64,000 nucleotides of DNA from Shewanella loihica PV-4 (GTDB lineage: Bacteria; Pseudomonadota; Gammaproteobacteria; Enterobacterales; Shewanellaceae), in assembly GCF_000016065.1 (NCBI RefSeq), contig NC_009092.1, forward strand, positions 3,100,001-3,164,000. Direction: 5' to 3'. The notes beneath the pieces were generated by a model. That model was not told the origin of the DNA. It did no database searches and saw only the letters and a list, made by a program, of their open reading frames with translations. This document shows positions 10,619 through 20,113 of this stretch, in pieces. A program made the position numbers and the translations under genes. Every line of letters begins with the position of its first letter. Positions within the stretch are counted from its first letter, which is position 1.

Positions 10619-10675
10619 ATTTTTAGCGCCTTGAGGCGCCCCAAATTCGACTACCGACACAACAGAGAAAGCTTA

Positions 10676-11473
10676 ATGAGTATAGTGATAAAAACAGCCG
10701 AAGAGATCGAAAAAATGCGCGCGGCAGGCAAGCTGGCCGCCGAGGTATTAGAGATGATTGCTCCCCATGTTAAGGCCGGGGTAACCACAAACGAACTCAA
10801 TGATATCTGTGCGAAATATACCGAAGAGCAAGGCGCGATTTCGGCCCCGCTGGATTATCATGGCTTTCCTAAATCTATCTGTACTTCCATCAACGAAGTG
10901 ATCTGCCACGGCATCCCAAGCGATCGTGCCCTCAAAGATGGCGACATCATCAATATCGACATCACAGTGATCAAAGATGGCTACCATGGCGACACCTCTA
11001 AGATGTTCCTCATCGGTGATGTCAGCGCCAAAGACAAGCGCCTGTGCCGCGTGGCTCAGGAGAGCCTGTATGAGGCGATCAAGAAGGTGCGTCCAGGCAT
11101 GAAACTGGGCGAAATCGGCACCATCATCGAGAAATATATCAAGAGCAAGAAAACCGGCCTGGAAAAATACAGTATCGTCACCGACTACTGTGGCCACGGC
11201 ATCGGCGCCGGCTTCCACGAGGAGCCACAGGTAATGCACTACAAGAACAATGATAAGACGGTACTGCGTCCTGGCATGTGTTTCACCATAGAGCCGATGA
11301 TCAACGCCGGTCGTCACACCAGCGTACTGGACAAAGACGACAACTGGACGGTGACCACCTCTGACGGAAAAAACTCGGCTCAGTGGGAACACACTTTGCT
11401 GATCACGCCAACGGGTGTAGAGGTCCTTACCCTGCGCGAAGAAGAAAACTTCCCCCGCATCATCAACCACTAA
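10676..11473 (+). CDS. map: Methionine aminopeptidase, type I
   Basis: Removes the initiator methionine from nascent proteins, using two divalent metal ions. The five metal ligands of the pita-bread fold can be placed in NIDITVIKDGYHGDTSKMF (two Asp), GHGIG (His), FTIEPM (Glu) and QWEHTLL (Glu). The start is the ATG at 10676 (SIVIKTAEEIEKMRAAG), preceded by AGAGAAA. An in-frame TTG at 10631 would add 15 unconserved residues. Length is 265 aa. It is divergent from rpsB, the arrangement seen in E. coli, and glnD follows in the same direction. Confidence 0.96.
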   Translation: MSIVIKTAEEIEKMRAAGKLAAEVLEMIAPHVKAGVTTNELNDICAKYTEEQGAISAPLDYHGFPKSICTSINEVICHGIPSDRALKDGDIINIDITVIKDGYHGDTSKMFLIGDVSAKDKRLCRVAQESLYEAIKKVRPGMKLGEIGTIIEKYIKSKKTGLEKYSIVTDYCGHGIGAGFHEEPQVMHYKNNDKTVLRPGMCFTIEPMINAGRHTSVLDKDDNWTVTTSDGKNSAQWEHTLLITPTGVEVLTLREEENFPRIINH

Positions 11474-11504
11474 TCGCACACGCAGCTAAATTGTGGTTTA
11501 CTCC

Positions 11505-11530
11505 CATAGCAGGCCATCCGGCCTGCTATG
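11505..11530. repeat. Perfect 11-bp inverted repeat between map and glnD
   Basis: CATAGCAGGCC and its exact complement enclose a 4-nt loop (ATCC). There is no T-run, so it is not a clear terminator. It ends 24 bp before the glnD start and could modulate mRNA stability or partial termination between the two genes. Confidence 0.6.
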
Positions 11531-11554
11531 CTCGCTCTGAGGTTAAGGACTGCA

Positions 11555-14128
11555 ATGAACACTGCGCTAACAGCTAAGAACGCCCTAAAACAACAAAATC
11601 AAGAACTCCTAGAACGTTTCAGCGCCGGCGAATCTGTGACCGCCCTGGTCAGCCAACGCTGCCGTTTCGTCGATGAACTCCTTATTGCCCAGTGGCAAGC
11701 CCATCAGCTCGATACCACGCCCGTGGCGCTAATCGCCGTCGGCGGCTATGGTCGGGGGGAACTGCATCCCCAATCCGATGTGGACCTACTCTTCCTTATC
11801 CAAGGGTCGCTCGCCCCAAGTGACGAAGCCAAACTCAGTCAGTTTATCGCCTTCCTCTGGGATGCGGGCCTCGAGGTGGGCCACAGCGTCAGAACAATTG
11901 ATGAGACCATAGCTCAGGGCAAGGCCGATATCACCATCGCCACCAACCTGCTGGAAGCCAGATTACTCTGCGGGCCCCAGGCCATGTTTAACACCCTGTA
12001 TGACAAGGTACGTGAGGGCGATTTCTGGCCCGCCAGCGACTTCTTTGTCGCCAAGCGCGATGAGCAGGTGGCGCGCCATGCCAAGGCCAGCGCCTTCGAT
12101 CTCGAACCCAATCTCAAATCCTGCCCGGGCGGTCTGAGAGACATTCAGACCATCACCTGGGTAGCGATGCGCTACTTCGACGCCAGCTGCGCCGAGGAGC
12201 TGGTTGCCCACGGCTTTCTGGAGCAGGATGAACTCGAGGAGCTGCTGGAGTGTCAGGGCTATCTGTGGCAGCTGCGCTTTGCCCTGCACCTGATCTCGGG
12301 GCGCGACGAGAACCGCCTGCTGTTCGACCTGCAGCGCCAGGTAGCGGAGCTGCTTGGCTACAAGGATGAGACCCAACTTGCGGTCGAGCAGATGATGAAG
12401 CGTTACTATCGCACCGTACGCCGGGTGATGGAGCTCAATCAGATGCTGCTGCAACTCTTCAAGCGCGCTACCCTGGGCCACACCAAGGAGCTGGAGATCC
12501 AGCCCATAGACGAGGATTACCAGCGCCGCGGCAGTTTTATCGAATCCCTGCAGGCGGATCTGTTCGATGATCCGGTGGAGATCATGCGCCTCTTCCTGCA
12601 CACGGCGCGCAACTCTAATATCAAGGGGATCTACGCCCCTACCCTGCGCAGCCTAAGACGCGCCCGCCGCGCCCAGCAGACACCGCTGATGGACAGTGAG
12701 GATTGCCGCAAGGTGTTCCTGGAGATCTTACGTCACCCTCGGGGCATAGCCTCTCTCTCCTTGATGCATCGCCACGGCATACTGTCGGCCTACCTGCCAG
12801 CTTGGCGCAACATAGAGGGGCAGATGCAGTTCGACCTCTTCCACGCCTACACGGTCGACGAGCATACCCACAGACTGCTGCTCAACATCGACAGATTCTC
12901 ACAGACGGAGCAAAAGGATGAGTTCCCCTTAGGCTCCATACTGATCAATCAGCTGCCGAAGAAGGGGCTGCTGGTGCTTGCGGCCATCTTCCACGATATC
13001 GGCAAGGGACGCGGCGGCGATCACAGTAAACTCGGCGCCGTGGATGCCCAAGAATTTTGCGATCTGCACGGCCTCAATAAGCATGATGGTCGCCTGGTGA
13101 GCTGGTTGGTGGAAAATCACCTAGTGATGTCGGTCACCGCCCAGCGCCGAGATATCTCGGATCCCGATGTGGTGGCCGAGTTTGCCGATCGGGTGCGTGA
13201 CGCCGTGCATCTTAGCTACCTCTACTGCCTCACGGTCGCCGATATCTGCGCCACCAACGAGAAGACCTGGAACAACTGGAAGGGCTCGCTGCTGCGGGAT
13301 CTCTACTTCTCCACCCAGAGGGTGCTTGCCCGGGGCAAGGAGAAGCCGGTGGATATTCGCGCTCGCGTGCGCGAGCATCAGGGCAAGGCGAAGAAAGAGC
13401 TGCTGCGCCGCGGGATCAAGGAGAAGAGCCTAGATACCCTGTGGCAGCGATTCAAGGCCGACTACTTCCTGCGCCATCAGCCCAATCAGGTGGCCTGGCA
13501 CGCCGAGGCGATACTCAAACACAAGCATGATGAGGCCCTGGTGTTGGTCTCCAAGCACACCACCCGGGGCGGCACCGAGCTGTTTGTCTACAGTCAGGAT
13601 AAGCCTAAGCTGTTCGCCACAGTGATGGCGGTGTTGGATAACAAGAACATCAATGTCCATGACGCCAGCATCATGACCTCAAAAGATGGCTACGCACTGG
13701 ATTCTTTCGTCATTTTAGAGCAAGATGGCAGCCCGGTGTCGCAGATCTCCCGCATCCAGGGGATCAAGAAGGCACTGGTGAAAGCCTTAAGCAATGACAC
13801 GGCGAAATTGCCGAAATTTAAGAAGCTGCCGCGTAAGATGAAACCTTTCAGGGTACCGACCCAGGTAAGCTTCCTGCCGGCGCGCAAACAAGGCACCAGC
13901 ATGATGGAGCTGATCGCCCTGGACAGTCCAGGATTATTGGCCAAGGTGGGGGATATCTTCTATCGTTGTAAGATCACCCTGTTAGCGGCGAAGATCACCA
14001 CCATAGGCGAGCGCGCCGAAGATTTCTTTATGTTGCAGACACAAGATGGACAGCAACTGAACGAGACACAACAAGAAGCGCTCAGTGAAGCACTGGTCAA
14101 GGCGCTCGATACGCAAAACCAAGTTTAA
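11555..14128 (+). CDS. glnD: Bifunctional PII uridylyltransferase/uridylyl-removing enzyme
   Basis: Primary nitrogen sensor: it uridylylates PII proteins when glutamine is low and removes UMP when glutamine is high. The nucleotidyltransferase motif [19 protein letters not shown] is at about residues 63-81. The HD hydrolase domain shows [13 protein letters not shown] near residue 480. Two C-terminal ACT domains follow ([20 protein letters not shown] and [20 protein letters not shown]). The ATG at 11555 has AAGGA 5 nt upstream; an upstream ATG at 11528 lies within the preceding hairpin and has no good site. Length is 857 aa versus 890 in E. coli. Confidence 0.96.
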   Translation: MNTALTAKNALKQQNQELLERFSAGESVTALVSQRCRFVDELLIAQWQAHQLDTTPVALIAVGGYGRGELHPQSDVDLLFLIQGSLAPSDEAKLSQFIAFLWDAGLEVGHSVRTIDETIAQGKADITIATNLLEARLLCGPQAMFNTLYDKVREGDFWPASDFFVAKRDEQVARHAKASAFDLEPNLKSCPGGLRDIQTITWVAMRYFDASCAEELVAHGFLEQDELEELLECQGYLWQLRFALHLISGRDENRLLFDLQRQVAELLGYKDETQLAVEQMMKRYYRTVRRVMELNQMLLQLFKRATLGHTKELEIQPIDEDYQRRGSFIESLQADLFDDPVEIMRLFLHTARNSNIKGIYAPTLRSLRRARRAQQTPLMDSEDCRKVFLEILRHPRGIASLSLMHRHGILSAYLPAWRNIEGQMQFDLFHAYTVDEHTHRLLLNIDRFSQTEQKDEFPLGSILINQLPKKGLLVLAAIFHDIGKGRGGDHSKLGAVDAQEFCDLHGLNKHDGRLVSWLVENHLVMSVTAQRRDISDPDVVAEFADRVRDAVHLSYLYCLTVADICATNEKTWNNWKGSLLRDLYFSTQRVLARGKEKPVDIRARVREHQGKAKKELLRRGIKEKSLDTLWQRFKADYFLRHQPNQVAWHAEAILKHKHDEALVLVSKHTTRGGTELFVYSQDKPKLFATVMAVLDNKNINVHDASIMTSKDGYALDSFVILEQDGSPVSQISRIQGIKKALVKALSNDTAKLPKFKKLPRKMKPFRVPTQVSFLPARKQGTSMMELIALDSPGLLAKVGDIFYRCKITLLAAKITTIGERAEDFFMLQTQDGQQLNETQQEALSEALVKALDTQNQV

Positions 14129-14163
14129 TCAACAGACTAATTTATGATAATTGGGAGACGTTA

Positions 14164-14988
14164 ATGGAGGCTTTACGCCAACGTATAGAAACAGCTTTTG
14201 AAGCTCGCGCAGAAATCACCCCTACCACGGTCGAGCCGAGTGTTCGCGCCGACGTAGAGAAAGCCATCGCCATGCTAGACACAGGTGAAGCGCGCGTCGC
14301 CGAGAAGATCGACGGTCAATGGAATGTACACCAGTGGCTAAAGAAAGCCGTATTACTCTCTTTCCGCATCTTCGACAACCAGGTGATCGACGGCGCGGAA
14401 ACCAAATTCTTCGACAAAGTACCGATGAAATTTGCCGACTATGACGAGGCACGTTTCAAGCAGGAAGCGATCCGTGTGGTACCACCTGCCGCTGTGCGTA
14501 AAGGCTCTTTTATCGGCAAGAACACCGTACTCATGCCGTCTTACGTTAACCTCGGCGCCTATGTCGATGAAGGCACCATGGTTGATACCTGGGCGACCGT
14601 TGGTTCGTGCGCCCAGATTGGTAAGAACGTGCACCTTTCAGGCGGTGTCGGCATCGGCGGCGTGTTGGAGCCGCTACAGGCAGGCCCTACCATCATCGAA
14701 GACAACTGCTTCATCGGTGCGCGCTCAGAGATCGTCGAAGGCGTAGTGGTCGAAGAAGGCAGTGTTATATCTATGGGGGTATACATAGGCCAGAGCACCC
14801 GCATCTATGACCGTGAAACCGGCGAGATCCACTATGGCCGTGTGCCAGCGGGTTCGGTTGTCGTATCAGGCACCCTGCCCTCTCAGTGTGGCAAATATAA
14901 CTTGTATGCCGCCATCATAGTGAAAAAGGTCGATGCCAAGACCCGCGGCAAGGTAGGTATTAACGAGTTGCTACGCATCGTCGATTAA
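14164..14988 (+). CDS. dapD: 2,3,4,5-tetrahydropyridine-2,6-dicarboxylate N-succinyltransferase
   Basis: Succinyl-CoA-dependent step of the DAP/lysine pathway, needed for peptidoglycan cross-links. It is a trimeric left-handed beta-helix enzyme: the middle of the protein has hexapeptide repeats (for example [20 protein letters not shown], then [16 protein letters not shown] and [20 protein letters not shown]). Length is 274 aa, as in E. coli. It follows glnD by 35 bp, with GGGAG upstream of the ATG, and is closed by a strong terminator. Confidence 0.97.
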   Translation: MEALRQRIETAFEARAEITPTTVEPSVRADVEKAIAMLDTGEARVAEKIDGQWNVHQWLKKAVLLSFRIFDNQVIDGAETKFFDKVPMKFADYDEARFKQEAIRVVPPAAVRKGSFIGKNTVLMPSYVNLGAYVDEGTMVDTWATVGSCAQIGKNVHLSGGVGIGGVLEPLQAGPTIIEDNCFIGARSEIVEGVVVEEGSVISMGVYIGQSTRIYDRETGEIHYGRVPAGSVVVSGTLPSQCGKYNLYAAIIVKKVDAKTRGKVGINELLRIVD

Positions 14989-15013
14989 TCCCTGTCGCAC
15001 CCTAACCTTAAAA

Positions 15014-15038
15014 AGCCAGGTATTCACCTGGCTTTTTT
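15014..15038 (+). terminator. Rho-independent terminator after dapD
   Basis: Stem AGCCAGGT / ACCTGGCT with loop ATTC and a T-tract of six. It ends the map-glnD-dapD transcript. Confidence 0.9.
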
Positions 15039-15198
15039 ACCTCTAAAGGGATATCCAGACATATTCTGTTACTCCCAGACATAGCCTGATCCACTCCTCA
15101 CATACCGATACATTTCGCGACAAATAGCTAACAGCTTTTCGCTAAATAAAGGGCTTTACTCATAGTCGATCCCAACAGAAATATGCTAGGAGCACAAA

Positions 15199-15543
15199 AT
15201 GAGAAAGTTACTAACGATTGCCGCCATCGCATTAGCCCCACTGGCTTTTTCTTCTCAAGCCGCCATGTCGCCTCAGATGGAAAAAACCTTAGTTGCCGTA
15301 TGCAAAGCCGGCGCAAGCAACAGCATTATTGAATTTAACGGTACGATGAAAGAATATCGCATCAACAAACAACGCGTCTTCCCTCGCCTTGTGTGCAATG
15401 ACCAGAGCTTCCATCAGTTTGCTCTGAGCAACGGCGCCGATCGCACTGCCGCTAAGATTGAACGCTACAGCTTAGGTACAGTGACCATTAAAGATCTCGC
15501 CATGAACTATGGTGACGAAGAGATTTTAGCCGTTAACTTCTAA
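15199..15543 (+). CDS. Small exported protein, DUF3718 family
   Basis: Function unknown. The 114-residue protein has a clear signal peptide (RKLLTIAAIALAPLAFSSQA, cut near AA-MSP), so the mature form of about 90 residues is probably periplasmic. It contains two cysteines about 33 residues apart (VCKAG and LVCND) that could form a disulphide. The body resembles the DUF3718 family found in Shewanella and relatives. AGGAG lies 7 nt before the ATG. It has its own terminator and no operon partner. Confidence 0.85.
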   Translation: MRKLLTIAAIALAPLAFSSQAAMSPQMEKTLVAVCKAGASNSIIEFNGTMKEYRINKQRVFPRLVCNDQSFHQFALSNGADRTAAKIERYSLGTVTIKDLAMNYGDEEILAVNF

Positions 15544-15590
15544 GGGAATAAGCTTTGGCAATAAGCTGACCAACTGCTTAAAACCAATAA

Positions 15591-15614
15591 AAAAGAGCCT
15601 ACAGGCTCTTTTTT
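15591..15614. terminator. Bidirectional terminator between the DUF3718 gene and purU
   Basis: Stem AAAAGAGCCT / AGGCTCTTTT with a 2-nt loop (AC) and A/T tracts on both sides. The two flanking genes converge on it. Confidence 0.85.
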
Positions 15615-15651
15615 ATTAACTATAAATTATAGGTTTGCTCGCTACTATAGG

Positions 15652-16485
15652 CTAGAAGACCACTGTCTTGTTACCGTAGACGATCACCTCTTCCTGCAAC
15701 ACCAATTGCAACGCCTTACTCAGTACGCTCTTCTCCACATCCCGACCACACCTGGCCAGTTCCTCGGCGCTGTAACTGTGATCCACAGGGATCACATCCT
15801 GTTTGATAATCGGCCCTTCATCCAGGCAGTTATTTACAAAGTGGGCTGTGGCACCGATGATCTTCACCCCACGCTCCCACGCCTGACGATAGGGCGAGGC
15901 TCCGATGAAGGCAGGCAAAAACGAGTGATGAATATTGATGATACGGTTTGGATATTGCTCGACAAACTCTGGGGTCAGCACCCGCATAAATTTCGCAAGC
16001 ACCAGGTAGTCAGGGTTATGTTGCGCAATCACTGCTAACATCGCCTGCTCATGCTCATGGCGCGTCTTACCCTCATGAGAGACACAATAAAAAGGCACCT
16101 CAAACTTATCGGCCAGCGGCTTGAGGGTGTCGTAGTTACCAACGATAGCGGCGATCTCCACATCCAGGCCACCATAATAGGCCTTCATCAGGATATCCCC
16201 GAGGCAATGGGCCTCCTTGGTCACCATCACCACCACGCGCTTCTTGCCCTTAACCACCAGCTTACGATGACGCTGCTCAGGCAGCACCTCATCGATATCG
16301 GCCAAGAACTTTGCCTCATCGAACACCCCTTCCAACTCGGTGCGCATGAAGAATCGCCCCTGAGCATTGTCGACAAATTCACTGTTCTTAACGATATTGA
16401 GCCCATGGGCATAACAGACACCCGTGATCTTAGTGATAAGTCCTGGTGCGTCGGCACAATCTGTGATTAATACTCTCTGTTGCAT
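15652..16485 (-). CDS. purU: Formyltetrahydrofolate deformylase
   Basis: Hydrolyses 10-formyl-THF to THF and formate, balancing one-carbon pools and supplying formate to PurT. An N-terminal ACT domain (VLITDCADAPGLITKITGVC) is followed by a formyltransferase fold with the catalytic region NIHHSFLPAFIGASPYRQA and GATAHFVNNCLDEGPII. Length is 277 aa (E. coli 280). It is transcribed toward the DUF3718 gene and has no obvious operon partner; 33 bp separate it from the upstream EIIBC gene on the same strand. Confidence 0.95.
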   Translation of the reverse strand: MQQRVLITDCADAPGLITKITGVCYAHGLNIVKNSEFVDNAQGRFFMRTELEGVFDEAKFLADIDEVLPEQRHRKLVVKGKKRVVVMVTKEAHCLGDILMKAYYGGLDVEIAAIVGNYDTLKPLADKFEVPFYCVSHEGKTRHEHEQAMLAVIAQHNPDYLVLAKFMRVLTPEFVEQYPNRIINIHHSFLPAFIGASPYRQAWERGVKIIGATAHFVNNCLDEGPIIKQDVIPVDHSYSAEELARCGRDVEKSVLSKALQLVLQEEVIVYGNKTVVF

Positions 16486-16518
16486 CTTCTCTACCTCTAA
16501 ATGTCTAACCTTTCAATT

Positions 16519-17991
16519 TCACGATTTGTGCCTATCTAGATAGCGCTGCAATAAGCGCCTGATACTCTCCGCTTTCGTGCCATAAACCAACTGAACCCCG
16601 TTTCCAACCAATACCACGCCCTTGGCGCCGAGCTTGTTGAGCTGGGCCTTATCCACCAACTCGGCATGTTTCACGCTGATACGCAGTCGCGTCAGGCAGG
16701 CGGTTAACTCATTGATATTATCCTGTCCGCCCAACGCGGTGATCATGGAGATCAGCCCGGCCCGCTGACCGCTGCCCGCCTCCATGCGTCCCGGGGTCTT
16801 GAGGTTAAACGCCAAGATGGCGCCGCGAAACACCAGATAATAGATAACCGCCGTGAGGGGGCCGAGGATCAAAAACCATTCTACATTTCTGGACTGTCCC
16901 AGCAATAGACTGAAATCGACTAAGCCATGGGAAAACACCACGCTATGGTGGATATCCAGCGAAATCGTCACCGCATAGGCGATCCCCGTCATCAGGGCAT
17001 GCAGAATAAACAGCAGCGGGGCGACAAACATGAAGGCAAATTCGATGGGCTCGGTGACCCCGGTCAGCCAACAGGCAGTAGCCGCCGACAGCATGATCCC
17101 GGCGACCCTGTTACGCTCATGTTTATCGGCGCAGCGCCAGATGGCCAGCGCGGCCGCAGGCAGGCCCCACATCTTAATCAGGTAACCACCGGCCAGATTT
17201 CCGGCCTGGGGGTCGCCAGCCAGATAGCGGGCAACCTCACCTCTTACCCATTCATCGCCATTGAAATACTGCCCCATCTCCAGATAAAAGGGAGCATTCC
17301 AGATATGGTGTAGCCCAAGTGGGATCAGCAAGCGCTCCACCATGCCATATACGGCAAAGGCCGAGGCGGGCTCCTGATAGACGGCCCAGTTTGAGATCTG
17401 CTCGATCCAGTTAGATAGCAAGGGCCACAGGAGCAGAAACAGGTAGGCCAGCAAGATGGCCATCGGCAGCATTAACAGTGGCGCCGAGCGGCGTCCCTCG
17501 AAAAAGGAGAATACCGCCGGCAGGCGTATGCGCTCGCTGTGCTTGACCACAAGACAGGTAAAGGCGCCTACCATCATGCCACCGGCAATGCCCGTGTCTA
17601 TGGTGGCCTGCCCCAAGATCATCTCGGTCGGCAAATGATAGATCTTCGCCAGCGCCGACAGGCTAGAGAAGAAAACCCCATAGCCGAAGACCGCACTGAA
17701 GGCGGCTATCCCCTGATCTCGACAGAAGCCTATGGCAATAGTGACCGCAAACAGCATGGGCATCATGGAGAACACCAGGTTGCCAACGGTCCACATGAGT
17801 GTGGCGAGATCCGCCGAAATAAAAGGAATGGGATTGGTCGCAAGACCAATCATCACCCCCGCAGCGGGCAAGATGGCGATAGGCAGCAGCAGGGCCTGGC
17901 TCAGCCGCTGGGCAAACTTAAACCATTGACGACTGATCCGGCTCAGTCGGCCGCGTGGTCGTTGATGAGTTGGGTCCATTGGGTTAACCAT
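16519..17991 (-). CDS. PTS permease, EIIC-EIIB fusion of the glucose/GlcNAc family
   Basis: Membrane sugar transporter that phosphorylates its substrate during uptake. Residues 25-385 form the EIIC domain with about ten hydrophobic segments and the family motifs LPIAILPAAGVMIGL and ACWLTGVTEPIEFAFMF. Residues about 405-485 form EIIB with the phosphocysteine site TACLTRLRISV. No EIIA domain or gene is present, so a separate Crr-like EIIA must serve it. The sugar (glucose, GlcNAc or maltose) cannot be told from the sequence. The start overlaps the mioC-like gene by 49 bp; a second ATG at 17979 is equally plausible. Confidence 0.87.
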   Translation of the reverse strand: MVNPMDPTHQRPRGRLSRISRQWFKFAQRLSQALLLPIAILPAAGVMIGLATNPIPFISADLATLMWTVGNLVFSMMPMLFAVTIAIGFCRDQGIAAFSAVFGYGVFFSSLSALAKIYHLPTEMILGQATIDTGIAGGMMVGAFTCLVVKHSERIRLPAVFSFFEGRRSAPLLMLPMAILLAYLFLLLWPLLSNWIEQISNWAVYQEPASAFAVYGMVERLLIPLGLHHIWNAPFYLEMGQYFNGDEWVRGEVARYLAGDPQAGNLAGGYLIKMWGLPAAALAIWRCADKHERNRVAGIMLSAATACWLTGVTEPIEFAFMFVAPLLFILHALMTGIAYAVTISLDIHHSVVFSHGLVDFSLLLGQSRNVEWFLILGPLTAVIYYLVFRGAILAFNLKTPGRMEAGSGQRAGLISMITALGGQDNINELTACLTRLRISVKHAELVDKAQLNKLGAKGVVLVGNGVQLVYGTKAESIRRLLQRYLDRHKS

Positions 17992-18407
17992 GCTTTTGCT
18001 TCTACTTCCGGCTCCATCGTCTCACAGGCATCTATCTTAAGCAGTTCACCTATGCGCGTGCCGCCAAGCTCAGTTAACAACTCATCGAAACGTATACCGG
18101 CAAAACAGAAGGTCTCATAGCTCGAGTCCCCCAGCGCCACGACACCATATTCGAGCTTTGGCAGGTAAGGCGCCTCGCCTCTGAGGGTCTCAAACCAGGG
18201 GCTAATATCATCGGGCAGATCGCCCTGACCCGTAGTGGAGGTAACCACCAGCAGCAACTCATCCTCGGGCGGTACGAAGCCGTTGAGGGTCTCTGGCGTC
18301 ATCAGAGTGACCTGGATATCTTTGGCCAATAGCTCTTCTTGCAGGGTCTCGGCAACAAACTGTGCATTGCCATAGACAGTTCCATATACCAGATTCACTT
18401 TTCTCAT
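17943..18407 (-). CDS. mioC: Flavodoxin-like protein (MioC type)
   Basis: Short-chain FMN electron carrier. The FMN phosphate loop reads VYGTVYGNAQFVAE at residues 7-20, VVTSTTGQGDLPDD is the second loop and VALGDSSYETFCFAG the third. The 154-residue length suits MioC, which was linked to biotin synthase activity in E. coli. Its 3' end overlaps the EIIBC gene by 49 bp. Assignment to MioC rather than another short flavodoxin rests on length and motifs. Confidence 0.8.
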   Translation of the reverse strand: MRKVNLVYGTVYGNAQFVAETLQEELLAKDIQVTLMTPETLNGFVPPEDELLLVVTSTTGQGDLPDDISPWFETLRGEAPYLPKLEYGVVALGDSSYETFCFAGIRFDELLTELGGTRIGELLKIDACETMEPEVEAKAWLTQWTQLINDHAAD

Positions 18408-18508
18408 GTTTTACTTAGCCCTTCGCGCATTAATTACTTATACTCTAAACATACTTTATTGAAAGCTTGATAGCTACACTAGGTTATTGAGTTTCAAGGA
18501 TCAATTCG

Positions 18509-18697
18509 ATGCGACACTCGAGCCGACAGAAACATCTAAAGCATGTTCACCGCAGCGCGCATATCAGGCGCATGTGTTATTTCAGAACCGTTCAGTCCCT
18601 CTCGCTCAACCCGCATCCCCCATCAGAAATTGACCTCCCCGAAGAGAAGCTATCGCCCCTCACTGCCATCAAATCGGCCTGCGCGCTGGTCAAGTAA
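18509..18697 (+). CDS. Possible small basic protein, 62 aa
   Basis: Unrecognised. The only feature in the 373-bp gap between mioC and truC besides a hairpin. The ATG has AAGGA 8 nt upstream, and a stable hairpin follows the stop within 5 bp, which is why it is listed. Its N-terminus is rich in His and Arg (MRHSSRQKHLKHVHRSAHIR); it has no membrane segment or known motif. It may well be chance. Confidence 0.2.
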   Translation: MRHSSRQKHLKHVHRSAHIRRMCYFRTVQSLSLNPHPPSEIDLPEEKLSPLTAIKSACALVK

Positions 18698-18701
18698 CCC
18701 T

Positions 18702-18736
18702 AAGGCCCGAACTTCGAGTATCGAGTCACGGGCCTT
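18702..18736. terminator. Hairpin in the mioC-truC gap
   Basis: Outer stem AAGGCCCG / CGGGCCTT with an inner TCGA pair. It lies 44 bp past the truC stop (which is on the minus strand) and just after the possible small plus-strand gene. There is no T-run beyond three T, so strength is uncertain. Confidence 0.45.
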
Positions 18737-18780
18737 TGGGTTGGGTGGCATAAACTTCTCTAGGCGCTCACCTTTAGCCG

Positions 18781-19626
18781 TTAAGCCTCACAGATAAGTA
18801 GCGCTTGTTCGCCACTCAGCTGCTGGTCATCCCAGCCGAGCAGTTCAAACAGCGACAGCCACTCGGCCTCTAGCTCTGTCTCCACCGCTATTCGCTCGCC
18901 GCTTCGTGGATGATTGAACTCAAGTTTCTTGGCGATCAGCCACAAACGATTGATGCCACTATGCTCGCGCATGAAACGGTTCTGCTTGCCGTCACCATGG
19001 GTGGTATCACCAATGATGGGATGACGCAGATGGGCCATATGCCGACGCAGCTGATGCTTGCGCCCCGTATGGGGAGTTAGCTGAACCAAGGCATAGCGAC
19101 TGCTGGCATAGCGGCCAGAAGGATAAGGGATCTCACAGTTGAGCAAGGGGTGATAACTGGTCTGCGCCTCCTGCGCCGCCTTGTTAGGGTCGACATTCTT
19201 ATCACCCAGCTCGTCAAGCTCCTGCTTCAAAGGGTAGTCCAGCAGCCCAGGCTCGTGCATGTTCCCCCTGACTAGGGCAACATAATGCTTTTGCACCGAC
19301 TTGCTGGCGAACTGCTCACACAACTGATTCGCCATCTCACTGCTCTTGGCAAACAGCAGCACACCCGAGGTCGGCCTGTCGAGACGATGGACGGGAAACA
19401 CATGGCAGCCCACCAGATCCCGCGTCATCTGCATGGCGAAATATTTTTCCCGCCGCGCAAGGTAGCTGCGATGCACCAGCAGACCGGCAGGTTTGTGGAT
19501 GGCGACAAGATCGTCATCTTCATAGAGGATCTCGATTGTCGGTGCCGCTTCTACGGCAAGGCTGTCATCGTCGCCAGCTAGCTGCTCGTTAAGGTTTTCC
19601 ATGGTTTTAGGGTTAGTTAGATCCAC
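18781..19626 (-). CDS. truC: tRNA pseudouridine(65) synthase
   Basis: Makes pseudouridine at position 65 of tRNAs. It is an RluA-class enzyme: the catalytic motif HRLDRPTSGVLLF holds the essential aspartate, and LVQLTPHTGRKHQLRRHMAH is the second class signature. Length is 281 aa from a GTG (19626) that overlaps yqcC by 14 bp; an in-frame ATG at 19602 would give 273 aa. Neither has a clear ribosome-binding site, which points to translational coupling. The yqcC-truC pairing is known from E. coli and supports TruC over other RluA members. Confidence 0.9.
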   Translation of the reverse strand: MDLTNPKTMENLNEQLAGDDDSLAVEAAPTIEILYEDDDLVAIHKPAGLLVHRSYLARREKYFAMQMTRDLVGCHVFPVHRLDRPTSGVLLFAKSSEMANQLCEQFASKSVQKHYVALVRGNMHEPGLLDYPLKQELDELGDKNVDPNKAAQEAQTSYHPLLNCEIPYPSGRYASSRYALVQLTPHTGRKHQLRRHMAHLRHPIIGDTTHGDGKQNRFMREHSGINRLWLIAKKLEFNHPRSGERIAVETELEAEWLSLFELLGWDDQQLSGEQALLICEA

Positions 19627-19930
19627 TCAAATGCTCATCTAATTGATTAATAATGGTGATTAATACTCGCATCTCGGCTCTGCCCTGCCACACATGCTCG
19701 GCCATGGGAGTCAAGGCAATCTGACTGGGCAGCGCGCCATTAACGGCGATGATCTCGCCCATCTTGGGCAGAAAGATAAACTGCAGCCACTGCTCAAATG
19801 TCATCGACTCGCAGGCAAAGGGCGTCGGGTCCGCCATCGCCTCGGCAGAAGGCGGCTGGTCTTGCCACAATTGCAGTCGTTTCAATTCGGCTTCGATAAG
19901 CCTGAGCTGTTTTTCGGTATAGAGAGACAC
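19613..19930 (-). CDS. yqcC: YqcC family protein (DUF446)
   Basis: A 105-residue cytoplasmic protein of unknown function, almost always coded next to truC. Family features seen are the N-terminal helix (EKQLRLIEAELKRLQLW), PFACESMTFEQWLQFIFLPKM in the middle and an alpha-helical remainder. It overlaps truC by 14 bp, implying coupled expression and perhaps a role linked to tRNA modification, but that is only inference from position. Confidence 0.88.
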   Translation of the reverse strand: MSLYTEKQLRLIEAELKRLQLWQDQPPSAEAMADPTPFACESMTFEQWLQFIFLPKMGEIIAVNGALPSQIALTPMAEHVWQGRAEMRVLITIINQLDEHLSGSN

Positions 19931-20113
19931 ACTTTCCTCAATGATATCTTTCGCCGCGGCGCCTAAGCCTTTACATGAACCCGAGTCAGCACATGAGTCA
20001 GTACAAGAGCTTTAGCCTGCGAGCTATTTCGGCCGAAATTGTACCATCTCAGCACACTTCTCCCTATAATAAGCGCCATTTAATCTGTTCCCTGTAAGCA
20101 AGACGGCATTCTA

